This document shows positions 1 through 5,064 of a DNA stretch of 5,064 bases, in pieces (positions within the stretch are counted from its first letter, which is position 1; each line of letters opens with the position of its first letter). This DNA comes from Treponema sp. GTDB taxonomy: Bacteria; Spirochaetota; Spirochaetia; Treponematales; Breznakiellaceae. The notes under the pieces are model-generated. The model searched no databases. It was not told the origin of the DNA and saw nothing but the letters and a program-made list of their open reading frames with translations. The stretch spans positions 1 through 5,064 of the forward strand of contig JAITAI010000046.1 in the NCBI GenBank assembly GCA_031284195.1, written 5' to 3'. A program made the translations under genes and the position numbers.

Positions 1-161
1 TTCAGTGGAAAAGTCCCGGTTCAAGAGATTCGGGCAGATCGGAATTCCGTGATTCGAATTTGCCGGCTCGGTATCGGCTATGTTCCGCTGCTCAGACACC
101 CACTGCTTTACCCATCAGTCATAGACACTGCAACTTACCTCAAAAACCCAGCCATCTCCCA

Positions 162-201
162 GATGGTATACCGGTTCTCTTCCATAAACCGGTATACCAT
201 C
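162..201. repeat. Perfect 15-bp inverted repeat, likely paired operator
   Basis: The left arm GATGGTATACCGGTT (162-176) and the right arm AACCGGTATACCATC (187-201) are exact reverse complements around a 10-nt spacer. Each arm contains the palindrome GGTATACC, at 165-172 and 191-198, with centres 26 bp apart. The cores ATGGTATACCGG and CCGGTATACCAT match 9 of 10 bases of TGGTATACCA, the core bound by GntR/FadR-type uronate regulators such as UxuR/ExuR (family knowledge). No T-run follows on either strand, which argues against a rho-independent terminator. It lies about 60 bp upstream of the -35 box of the UroD-like gene. An operator is the favoured reading; an RNA hairpin at the end of an upstream transcript is the alternative. 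Confidence 0.6.
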
Positions 202-239
202 ACTGGACGCTCCTGGAGACTATGGGGGTTAGATTTTGA

Positions 240-250
240 GGGATCATCCC
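240..250. promoter_or_regulatory. Short palindrome GGGATcATCCC next to the promoter
   Basis: An 11-bp interrupted palindrome (5-bp arms, 1-nt centre) ends 10 bp before the -35 box at 261. Its position would suit an activator or repressor half-site, but a palindrome this short can arise by chance and no second copy was noticed. Confidence 0.2.
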
Positions 251-260
251 ACGACTTAGC

Positions 261-289
261 TTGACAGATTCTTATTAAGCCTTGATAAT
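261..289 (+). promoter_or_regulatory. Sigma-70-type promoter of the UroD-like gene
   Basis: TTGACA at 261-266 is a perfect -35 box. It is followed after exactly 17 bp by GATAAT at 284-289, five of six matches to TATAAT. Transcription would begin near 296, giving a leader of about 40 nt before the ATG at 335. It is the clearest promoter in the window and indicates that the gene is transcribed on its own. Confidence 0.8.
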
Positions 290-323
290 TAAGAAAAAAT
301 ATATCGTATCAAGACGGTAAAAA

Positions 324-329
324 AGGGGA
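324..329 (+). promoter_or_regulatory. Ribosome binding site of the UroD-like gene
   Basis: AGGGGA lies 5 nt before the ATG at 335 and fixes that start. No competing in-frame start with a better Shine-Dalgarno sequence is visible. Confidence 0.7.
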
Positions 330-334
330 TACGG

Positions 335-1396
335 ATGAGTAACATATTGGATATTGAAACCAAAAAACAAAGGATCGGCGCAAACTGGCGGCTTGAAGAC
401 CTGGAGGAAGTTCCTTTTATTATTGAAGTGGGGCCTTTTCATGGTGCAACGAAAGACTTCTTTTATAATGATGATGCGGAACTGCAATGGGCTGAGGATT
501 TTTCCGCGAAACGGGAGGGGGTATACGATTACGGGTTTCCCAACATCAAGCCTAACAAGGGTATCGGTATTGTAGCCGCGGCCTTTGGCTGTGAGTATAA
601 AGTGAATGATGAGGCTGACCCCTGGATAACACCCCTTATCCGGGAGGAGAATGTAGAGGATGTGTATAAACTAGAAATACCTGATCCGGTAAATACCCCT
701 GTGTATCAGGATGCGTGGAAACGCCTGGACTACCTACAGAGCCATTCTTCCATACCCTTACGAGTGGTTAATGTACCCTCCCCCTTGGTAACTGCGTCCC
801 TCATCTGGGATTATACCTCTTTTATTGAAGCAACCCTGACCTATCCTGATGAAGTGCATGCCCTATTGGAAAAAGTAACCGAAGCGACCATTCTGTACAT
901 CAAGGAACAGTTTAAGCGGATCAAGAACTTCTACAGTATAAGCCATGAGGTATGGCATATTCCCCGGGAGGTAGGGGTGCGGGTCAGTGATGATACTGCA
1001 GCCCTCTTATCTCCCAAACTGTACCGGGAATTTGGCGTGGCATACAATGCTAAAATTGCCGAAGCCGCAGGAGGCATTGTAATTCATTCCTGCGGAAATG
1101 TGCAGAATGTGGTGGGAGCCATGATGGAAACCCCTGGTTTACGGGGCTTAGATTTTACGATCCCCCAGGTACCGAACTGGGAAATGATCCGGGATGCTGC
1201 AGCCGGGAAAACGGTTTTATGTTTGCGCCATAATTACTGGGATCATATCAACGATGCCCAGGTGGATTTGGCGGAATATTCAAAAAAGCTGCTTGACTTC
1301 TTTGGCCGGAAAGGTCTGTTTATTCAGACTTCCACACCAACCACTGAAGAAGCCATTGCATTAGGTGAAAAACTGCATCGGCTCTTATCAAAATGA
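335..1396 (+). CDS. Uroporphyrinogen decarboxylase (URO-D) superfamily protein, methyltransferase-like
   Basis: This 353-residue soluble protein has no signal peptide or membrane segment. It fits the single-domain URO-D/MtaA/CmuA fold in length and pattern. The key motif is IVIHSCGN at residues 248-255: the His251-x-Cys253 pair corresponds to the zinc-binding HxC of corrinoid methyltransferases (MtaA, MtbA, CmuA). The N-terminal HemE signature (PxWxMRQAGRY type) is absent, so a haem-synthesis role is unlikely. Other conserved-looking stretches are PLRVVNVPSP (141-150) and the C-terminal STPTTEEAIALGEKL (333-347). The usual downstream third Cys ligand near the C-terminus is not present; QTSTPT occupies that place. 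No corrinoid protein or methyltransferase partner lies next to it. It has its own promoter, an operator-like repeat upstream and a terminator after the stop. The family call is firm; the substrate and even the reaction (methyl transfer or decarboxylation) are unknown. Confidence 0.85.
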   Translation: MSNILDIETKKQRIGANWRLEDLEEVPFIIEVGPFHGATKDFFYNDDAELQWAEDFSAKREGVYDYGFPNIKPNKGIGIVAAAFGCEYKVNDEADPWITPLIREENVEDVYKLEIPDPVNTPVYQDAWKRLDYLQSHSSIPLRVVNVPSPLVTASLIWDYTSFIEATLTYPDEVHALLEKVTEATILYIKEQFKRIKNFYSISHEVWHIPREVGVRVSDDTAALLSPKLYREFGVAYNAKIAEAAGGIVIHSCGNVQNVVGAMMETPGLRGLDFTIPQVPNWEMIRDAAAGKTVLCLRHNYWDHINDAQVDLAEYSKKLLDFFGRKGLFIQTSTPTTEEAIALGEKLHRLLSK

Positions 1397-1400
1397 AGGC

Positions 1401-1425
1401 AAGCGGGGGGCCGGTTCCCCCGCTT
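1401..1425. terminator. Hairpin between convergent genes, likely bidirectional terminator
   Basis: AAGCGGGGG (1401-1409) pairs perfectly with CCCCCGCTT (1417-1425) around a 7-nt loop. It starts 5 nt after the stop of the UroD-like gene and lies 17 nt past the stop of the kinase gene on the other strand. The 3' tracts are only moderately T-rich (CCTTG on plus, GCCTTCATTTT on minus), so termination may be better on the minus strand. Position and stem strength make a shared terminator the best reading. Confidence 0.75.
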
Positions 1426-1442
1426 CCTTGAAAGGGGATAGG

Positions 1443-2588
1443 CTAACGCTGAATCCGGGCAGAGCCGCCTTGAGCAAAGGCTTCTACCTGATCCAGACTC
1501 ACCATGGACGTGTCGCCAGGGGTGGTCGTAATTAAGGCCCCGTGAGCCCAGCCGAGTTTTAACGCTTCTTCAGGACTTTTGCCGGAGAGGAGTCCATAGA
1601 AGAGTCCGGCGGCAAAGCCGTCACCTCCGCCTACCCGGTCGTATATATCCAGTTCACTGGTGGGAGCCACATAGCTCTTACCCTCAAGCCACAATACCGC
1701 GCTCCAAGAATGACGGTTGGTAGAATGTACATCCCTAAGGGTGGTTGCCACGGCTTTGATGTTGGGAAAATCCTTGACCACGCTTTCCATCATGCCTAAA
1801 AAAGTTCCAGGGTCCAGTTTACTGGCAGCTTGTGCCCCTCGATATTCTAGTTCCGGCCCTTTGAGCCCGAGACCCTTCTGGAGATCCTCTTCATTACCCA
1901 CGAGGATGTCCACATGGCGTACGATCTTACGCAGGGTCTTAGCCGCTCCTTCGCTGGCTTGTTCTGAGGTAAGCCCCTGTTCTGCTGCAGCCACTGCCCA
2001 GAGTTTCGCCCGGTAGTTAAGATCAAAAGAAACCACTGCACCGGCCTTTTTAGCGGCTTCCATGGCTTCAATGACCAGTTCCGGGGTGGTAGGTGACAGG
2101 GCTGAGAAAATTCCCCCGGAATGGAACCAACGGACCCGGGGAGCACCATTGGTTCCAGAAGCAAAGATACTGTTCCAGTCAAAACTGCCTGGTTTCAGCC
2201 GTCCTGCAGCCTCATTGGCCCGGTTGTAAAATACCACCGGCGCTCGTACTCCCTGCCCCCGGTCGCTCCACACAATGGCCATGTTAGGTCCCCGGACCCC
2301 ATCAAAGGCAAATCGCTGGAAATAGGGACTGACCCCTGCTTTTTGTACCGCATATTCGATCCGTTTCCCCAGAGGGTAATCCACCATGGCACTGGCAATA
2401 GCGGTGCGTAAACCGAAACAGGTGGACAAGTTGCTTGCCACATTGTACTCCCCCCCGGAAACATGGAGCGTATAGGCGCTTGCCTCGGTAAAGGGGATGA
2501 TCCCTGGATCTAGGCGAGTAACCAAGGCTCCCAGGGCCAAGAGATCATGGGTTGCTCCTGCAGCAGCAGGAATGGATAAGGATGCCAT
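1443..2588 (-). CDS. kdgK: PfkB-family sugar kinase, probable 2-keto-3-deoxygluconate kinase
   Basis: It would phosphorylate 2-keto-3-deoxygluconate to KDPG with ATP in the cytoplasm, feeding KDPG aldolase in uronate/gluconate breakdown. The 381 residues show the ribokinase/PfkB plan: substrate-site GGEYNVA at 45-51, FDLNYRAKLW at 188-197 (the FDxNxRxxLW element typical of KDG kinases), GNEEDL at 231-236, and the nucleotide/anion-hole signature DRVGGGDGFAAGL at 317-329 with the presumed catalytic base Asp323. The C-terminal TTPGDTSMVSLDQVE also follows KDG kinases. The start at 2588 is chosen because GGAGG stands 7 nt before it; an upstream ATG at 2618 would add 10 residues without a ribosome site. 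It is longer than most KDG kinases (about 310-345 residues), with extra sequence around 122-155 and 245-280. It lies 30 bp downstream of gnd and is presumably co-transcribed. Another keto-sugar-acid kinase specificity is possible. Confidence 0.85.
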   Translation of the reverse strand: MASLSIPAAAGATHDLLALGALVTRLDPGIIPFTEASAYTLHVSGGEYNVASNLSTCFGLRTAIASAMVDYPLGKRIEYAVQKAGVSPYFQRFAFDGVRGPNMAIVWSDRGQGVRAPVVFYNRANEAAGRLKPGSFDWNSIFASGTNGAPRVRWFHSGGIFSALSPTTPELVIEAMEAAKKAGAVVSFDLNYRAKLWAVAAAEQGLTSEQASEGAAKTLRKIVRHVDILVGNEEDLQKGLGLKGPELEYRGAQAASKLDPGTFLGMMESVVKDFPNIKAVATTLRDVHSTNRHSWSAVLWLEGKSYVAPTSELDIYDRVGGGDGFAAGLFYGLLSGKSPEEALKLGWAHGALITTTPGDTSMVSLDQVEAFAQGGSARIQR

Positions 2589-2595
2589 TATCATA

Positions 2596-2600
2596 CCTCC
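2596..2600 (-). promoter_or_regulatory. Ribosome binding site deciding the kinase start
   Basis: GGAGG on the minus strand is 7 nt upstream of the ATG at 2588. A closer ATG at 2594 would leave one base of spacing, and the longer frame start at 2618 lies upstream of the site, so 2588 is preferred. Confidence 0.75.
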
Positions 2601-2618
2601 AAAAATATAGTGAACCAA

Positions 2619-4130
2619 TTAGACCGTATAAGTGGACGCACTGGTAACGGCTCCATGACCGGTCCAATTGGTATGGAAGAATTCACCTCGAGGTTTGTCT
2701 ACCCGTTCATAGGTATGGGCTCCGAAGTAATCCCGTTGGGCCTGGAGCAAGCTGGCCGGCAGCCAGTCACTCCGGTAACCATCAAAGTAGGCCAAGGCGC
2801 TGGAAAGAGCCGGAACCGGGATACCGTTTTCCACTGCAGCGGCTACTACCCGGCGCCAAGAGGCTTGAGCATCTTCAATAATCGAAGTGAAAAAGGGATC
2901 CAAAAGCAGGTTTTCCAGGTCCGGCTTCTTATCAAAGGCTTCCTTGATCTTACCGAGAAACACCGACCGGATAATACAGCCTCCCCGCCACATCAGGGCA
3001 ATACCGCCGTAGTTCAAGTTCCACTTGTATTCCTTGGCCGCTTCCCGCATCAGGAGGTAGCCCTGGGCATAGGAGACCACTTTAGCCGCGTAGAGGGCTT
3101 TTTCCAAATCCTGAATAAAAGCGTCGGTCTCCGCAGGTTTGGAAATCTTCGGACCGGAGAAAATTTTAGAAGAGCGAACTCGTTCATTTTTAGCTGCAGA
3201 AAGACAACGGCTCCACACCGCTTCTCCGATCAAGGTCAGGGGCACCCCGAATTCCAGAGCCGCAATCCCCGTCCACTTACCGGTCCCTTTCTGTCCCGCA
3301 GTATCGAGGATCTTCTCTGCCAAAGGCTCTCCATCACTATCTTTGAACCGGAGAATATCCCGGGTGATTCCGATGAGGTAACTGTTCAGATCCCGCTTAT
3401 TCCAGGTATCAAAGACATCCCCCATAGCCTCGTGGGAAAGGCCCAAGACCTGCTTCAATACATGGTAGGTCTCGCAGATAAGCTGCATATCTCCATATTC
3501 AATGCCGTTATGCACCATTTTAACGAAGTGGCCTGCCCCATTCTCTCCCACCCAGTCGCAGCAGGGAACACCCCCTTCAACCTTGGCCGCGATGGCCTGC
3601 AGGATGGGCTTTACTAGGGGCCAAGCCGCAGAAGAGCCTCCCGGCATAAGCGATGGACCTGTAAGGGCCCCTTCCTCACCCCCGGATACGCCGGTACCGA
3701 TATACCAGAGCCCTTTAGATTCTACATAGGCGGTACGCCGGATGGTATCTTGGTAATTGGAATTACCCCCGTCTATGATAATATCCCCTTGCTCGAAGAC
3801 CTCAAGCAGTTGTTCAATGGTGTCATCCACTGCGTCTCCGGCCTTTACCATGATCATGGCCTTCCGAGGCCGCTTGAGGGCCCGGGCAAAAGAAGCAAGA
3901 TCCTGGTGGCCTTGGATTTTTTTACCCGCCCCCCGGCCATGGATAAAGCTCTCCACCTTAGCTGCAGTTCGGTTAAACACCGCCACGGCGAACCCTTTGC
4001 TTTCTATATTAAGCACGAGGTTTTCCCCCATCACCGCAAGGCCAATAAGACCAATATCCGCTTCTGCAAAACCCGTAGCAGTAACACTTTTTACATGGAC
4101 AGCCCTCTGGCTGCTCTCTGTATTACCCAT
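2619..4130 (-). CDS. gnd: 6-phosphogluconate dehydrogenase, decarboxylating
   Basis: It oxidatively decarboxylates 6-phosphogluconate to ribulose 5-phosphate with NADP+, in the oxidative pentose phosphate pathway. All hallmarks are present in the 503-residue form: Rossmann dinucleotide loop GLIGLAVMG (27-35), NRT at 53-55 favouring NADP, MIMVKAG (92-98), DGGNSNYQDT (120-129), substrate-binding SGGEEGA (149-155), the active-site block with Lys204, His207, Asn208 and Glu211 (HFVKMVHNGIEYGDMQ), KGTGKWT (281-287), and the C-terminal RGEFFHTNW (481-489). It is a long-type enzyme, and no catalytic residue is missing. The start at 4130 has GGGAG 8 nt upstream; ATGs at 4148 and 4151 would add 6-7 residues with poorer sites. 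Even so, about 22 Ser/Thr/Val-rich residues precede the usual ADIGLIGLAVMG beginning. The kinase gene follows after 30 bp as an apparent operon partner. Confidence 0.97.
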   Translation of the reverse strand: MGNTESSQRAVHVKSVTATGFAEADIGLIGLAVMGENLVLNIESKGFAVAVFNRTAAKVESFIHGRGAGKKIQGHQDLASFARALKRPRKAMIMVKAGDAVDDTIEQLLEVFEQGDIIIDGGNSNYQDTIRRTAYVESKGLWYIGTGVSGGEEGALTGPSLMPGGSSAAWPLVKPILQAIAAKVEGGVPCCDWVGENGAGHFVKMVHNGIEYGDMQLICETYHVLKQVLGLSHEAMGDVFDTWNKRDLNSYLIGITRDILRFKDSDGEPLAEKILDTAGQKGTGKWTGIAALEFGVPLTLIGEAVWSRCLSAAKNERVRSSKIFSGPKISKPAETDAFIQDLEKALYAAKVVSYAQGYLLMREAAKEYKWNLNYGGIALMWRGGCIIRSVFLGKIKEAFDKKPDLENLLLDPFFTSIIEDAQASWRRVVAAAVENGIPVPALSSALAYFDGYRSDWLPASLLQAQRDYFGAHTYERVDKPRGEFFHTNWTGHGAVTSASTYTV

Positions 4131-4138
4131 TTTTAACA

Positions 4139-4143
4139 CTCCC
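4139..4143 (-). promoter_or_regulatory. Ribosome binding site deciding the gnd start
   Basis: GGGAG (minus strand, within AAGGGAG) lies 8 nt before the ATG at 4130. The ATGs at 4148 and 4151 have only a weak AGGAT upstream. Confidence 0.65.
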
Positions 4144-4183
4144 TTCATCATACTATCCTATTTTTTAAATAAATAAAAGAAAT

Positions 4184-4189
4184 ATTATG
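4184..4189 (-). promoter_or_regulatory. Possible -10 box of the gnd operon
   Basis: CATAAT on the minus strand (five of six to TATAAT) sits in an AT-rich stretch about 55 bp before the gnd start. It would give a leader of around 45 nt. No good -35 hexamer stands 16-18 bp upstream, so an activator would be needed or the call is wrong. A second weak candidate is TTGCCA with CATAAA 18 bp further, overlapping the hairpin at 4260-4276. Confidence 0.3.
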
Positions 4190-4500
4190 TGCGGTTTCAA
4201 TCGAAAGCGCGGTCCTTCCCTTAGGGTAGAGCCGCTGCCATAGACCGCAAGGGGACAGGCTGCTTTATGAAAGCAGTTCAGGGGGTATGGCAAGTATGTT
4301 CGCTCTTTTTACTTTTCAGGGCTTAAGGGTCAGGCCTTGGGTGTTTCCTGATTCGGGAGATACGATTTACCCTCCGCCTCTTTCCCCTGGAAAGGACAGC
4401 CGCATCCTTCATGCGGCCTTAGCATGAGGAAATCCGGTTCTTCCCCAGGCTCAGGATACGGCCCAAACCGCTTCCGCCAAGCCGGGCCGTTTATATATAC
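4190..4500. other. Hairpin-rich intergenic region upstream of gnd
   Basis: No supported gene lies here. Several exact inverted repeats crowd the stretch: GCGGTC/GACCGC (4209-4214 with 4243-4248), CTGCTTT/AAAGCAG with a 3-nt loop (4260-4276), CTTTCC/GGAAAG with a 3-nt loop (4380-4394), GCCGCAT/ATGCGGC with a 5-nt loop (4399-4417), and ACGGCCC/GGGCCGT (4458-4464 with 4484-4490). A structured leader of gnd, a small RNA, or decayed coding DNA would all fit. Searches by eye for RNase P, tmRNA, SRP RNA and cobalamin-riboswitch landmarks did not give a match. Short open frames on the plus strand (for example ATG 4424 to 4639) lack ribosome sites and motifs. Confidence 0.45.
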
Positions 4501-4547
4501 AAAAAATCCAGGCCCCCTCTATAGGGGTACATGCTGGCTTTGTATAT
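4495..4547. repeat. Long interrupted palindrome around the terminator
   Basis: ATATACAAA (4495-4503) pairs with TTTGTATAT (4539-4547), CCAG (4508-4511) with CTGG (4534-4537), and CCCCT (4514-4518) with AGGGG (4523-4527) around a CTAT loop. Together they form an 18-pair interrupted stem over 53 bp. The inner part acts as the terminator listed separately; the outer AT-rich pairs are the A-tract/T-tract complement often found around bidirectional terminators. Confidence 0.65.
4501..4537 (-). terminator. Rho-independent terminator for leftward transcripts
   Basis: Read on the minus strand, CCAG...CCCCT-ATAG-AGGGG..CTGG forms a GC-rich stem followed by A and six T residues (4506-4501). This is a standard intrinsic terminator shape. 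It would end transcripts from the hypothetical ORF region to the right, so gnd probably needs its own promoter to the left of 4500. Confidence 0.75.
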
Positions 4548-4725
4548 TTTGTATGTATAAGAAAGAAACCTTGCATCGGAAACGAAGTGTTCGCGGCTTT
4601 TTAGAGCAGGGCTTTAACCCCCGCCTGAATCCCTACTAGATTAAGCCCAGGAGTTAACCTGAATTCTTCAAAGATCGCCCAGGAAAATTTATAGGCAATC
4701 ACCTCCTTTGAACTACGGGAACTAA
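4548..4725. other. Interval with no supported gene
   Basis: One minus-strand frame is open from 4753 to a TAA at 4601-4603 (50 codons) and its translation looks protein-like (for example EVIAYKFSWAIFEEF). It has no ATG; its only GTG, at 4702, overlaps the Shine-Dalgarno-like sequence. It may be a further decayed piece of the hypothetical gene to the right or simply a chance frame. Confidence 0.35.
4698..4709 (-). promoter_or_regulatory. Perfect extended Shine-Dalgarno sequence without a clear start codon
   Basis: AAAGGAGGTGAT on the minus strand is fully complementary to the ATCACCTCCTTT end of bacterial 16S rRNA. No ATG follows within 15 nt. A GTG is embedded in it (4702, 33-residue frame to 4601) and a TTG begins at 4698 (13 codons). 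It could mark a gene whose start has been lost, or be coincidence. Confidence 0.35.
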
Positions 4726-4976
4726 TTACCAGGTCTTTTTTGTGAGTACGTCTTTAATTACCTTAATGGCTTCTTCCAAGTTTTGTATTTTTTCGGTAAA
4801 TCTTCGCCCGTACACGCCAGGAACGTGCTGTCCTGTCTCATATCCCGCAGCTCCTCCGCATCTTCACGTTCTTCACCCAGATGGGTAAGCCGCGCTTCAA
4901 GCGCCTCCACATTCATAGACTCGTAATCTTCTGCTACTGGCAGGTAATCATCCCCTTTCACCATCAACCCTCCCAT
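4726..4976 (-). pseudogene. Small coiled-coil-like hypothetical protein, apparently frameshifted
   Basis: The first open frame starts at ATG 4976, or better at ATG 4964 with GGAGG 4 nt upstream, and ends at 4758. Its middle is Glu/Leu/Arg-rich and helical (MNVEALEARLTHLGEERED). After about 4860 this frame loses that character and ends in KYKTWKKPLR. The -1 frame reads GYETGQHVPGVYGRRFTEK then IQNLEEAIKVIKDVL to a TAA at 4726-4728, again helix-like. The natural reading is one protein of about 80 residues with a -1 shift near 4840-4862. A sequencing error, a true pseudogene, or two unrelated short frames remain possible. No family is recognised and there are no membrane segments. The first frame also stays open to the right edge, so the start is uncertain. 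The terminator at 4501-4537 lies downstream. Confidence 0.45.
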
Positions 4977-4996
4977 ACCCTTACAAATGAGTCCCT

Positions 4997-5062
4997 TTAC
5001 ATAAACCGGCTGTATGAGGAGAAACAGTCGAGACAGACTTTTTTCCCCTCTTGCAGATGGAT
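4997..5062 (-). CDS. Possible C-terminal end of a gene entering from the right
   Basis: A minus-strand frame is open from the right edge to a TAA at 4997-4999 and reads IHLQEGKKVCLDCFSSYSRFM. The composition is plausible for a protein end, and the 32-bp gap to the preferred ATG at 4964 is a typical operon spacing. With only 21 residues visible, nothing can be said about function and the frame may be fortuitous. Confidence 0.25.
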   Translation of the reverse strand: MHLQEGKKVCLDCFSSYSRFM

Positions 5063-5064
5063 AT

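Larger units (their letters stand above)
1..260. other. Upstream region without a convincing gene
   Basis: No complete gene is supported here. One plus-strand frame is open from the left edge to a TGA at 262-264, but its translation is rich in Pro, Tyr, Arg and Ser, has no recognisable motif and no good ribosome site. A second plus frame ends at a TGA at 50-52 after 16 residues (SVEKSRFKRFGQIGIP) and could be the C-terminus of a gene entering from the left; this is a guess from composition only. The stretch mainly holds the regulatory elements listed separately: the 15-bp inverted repeat, a short GGGATcATCCC palindrome and the promoter of the UroD-like gene. Confidence 0.5.

Noticed and set aside
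11..75. TTCAAGA and TTCGAAT strings suggesting tRNA T-loops
   Set aside because: The flanking bases do not form 5-bp T stems, and no acceptor or anticodon arm can be assembled on either strand.
162..201. Inverted repeat as a rho-independent terminator
   Set aside because: No T-run follows the stem on either strand, and the arms contain internally palindromic GGTATACC units more typical of operators.
49..264. 71-codon plus-strand frame upstream of the UroD-like gene
   Set aside because: It has no Shine-Dalgarno site, runs through the inverted repeat and ends inside the -35 box region (TGA 262-264). Its composition is unlike the real genes.
2610..3617. 335-codon plus-strand open frame
   Set aside because: It lies wholly antisense to gnd, whose motifs are complete. 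The translation is Pro/Arg/His-rich without a family pattern, and it is a codon-bias shadow.
4424..4440. GAGGAAATCCGG, resembling the conserved GAGGAAAGTCCGG start of RNase P RNA
   Set aside because: One base is missing in the core, and no other RNase P landmarks (AGAGCNCAC type, ACAGAA-CGGCTTA type 3' end) are found at proper distances.
4424..4639. 71-codon plus-strand frame, and a 43-codon frame from about 4298 ending in an overlapping ATGA
   Set aside because: Neither has a ribosome site or recognisable motif. The first runs through the terminator palindrome, and several frames are open at once here because of base composition.
4698..4709. ATCACCTCCTTT on the plus strand as the 3' end of a 16S rRNA gene
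   Set aside because: The bases before it do not match the conserved 16S end (GGAAGGTGCGGCTGG), so only the 12-nt anti-SD match remains.

Overview
The window is about half G+C bacterial chromosome with compact, SD-led genes. It carries one sugar-acid metabolism gene pair, one stand-alone enzyme gene, and a poorly coding right end. Protein style and heavy CGG/GGG/GAA codon use recall Treponema-like spirochaetes, but that is an impression from reading and not a phylogenetic result. No mobile element, CRISPR array, tRNA or rRNA gene was found.

Layout. Positions 1-260 hold no convincing complete gene. They carry a perfect 15-bp inverted repeat (162-201), made of two GGTATACC palindromes, upstream of a near-consensus sigma-70 promoter (261-289). 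That promoter serves a uroporphyrinogen-decarboxylase-superfamily gene (335-1396, +), more like the cobamide/zinc methyltransferases of the MtaA/CmuA type than haem-pathway HemE. A strong hairpin at 1401-1425 separates it from two convergent minus-strand genes. These are gnd (6-phosphogluconate dehydrogenase, about 2619-4130) and, 30 bp downstream of it, a PfkB-family 2-keto-3-deoxygluconate kinase (1443-2588). They very likely form an operon transcribed gnd then kdgK.

Upstream of gnd lies a gene-poor stretch of about 450-600 bp, dense in small hairpins, that ends in a good minus-strand intrinsic terminator (4501-4537). Beyond it is a short minus-strand coiled-coil-like hypothetical ORF (4726-4976). 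It appears to be split by a -1 frameshift and may be a pseudogene or carry a sequence error. A second protein gene may end at 4997, running in from the right edge.

How the parts may work together: 6-phosphogluconate dehydrogenase consumes 6-phosphogluconate, while KDG kinase makes KDPG, the Entner-Doudoroff/uronate intermediate. Their pairing suggests a gluconate/uronate catabolic unit feeding both the pentose phosphate and Entner-Doudoroff branches. The GGTATACC repeat in front of the neighbouring gene resembles operators of the GntR/FadR-type uronate regulators (UxuR/ExuR). This raises the testable idea that the UroD-like enzyme belongs to the same sugar-acid regulon. I see no clear evidence for an entirely new multi-gene system here; the most open items are the UroD-like enzyme with its operator and the hairpin-rich intergenic region.
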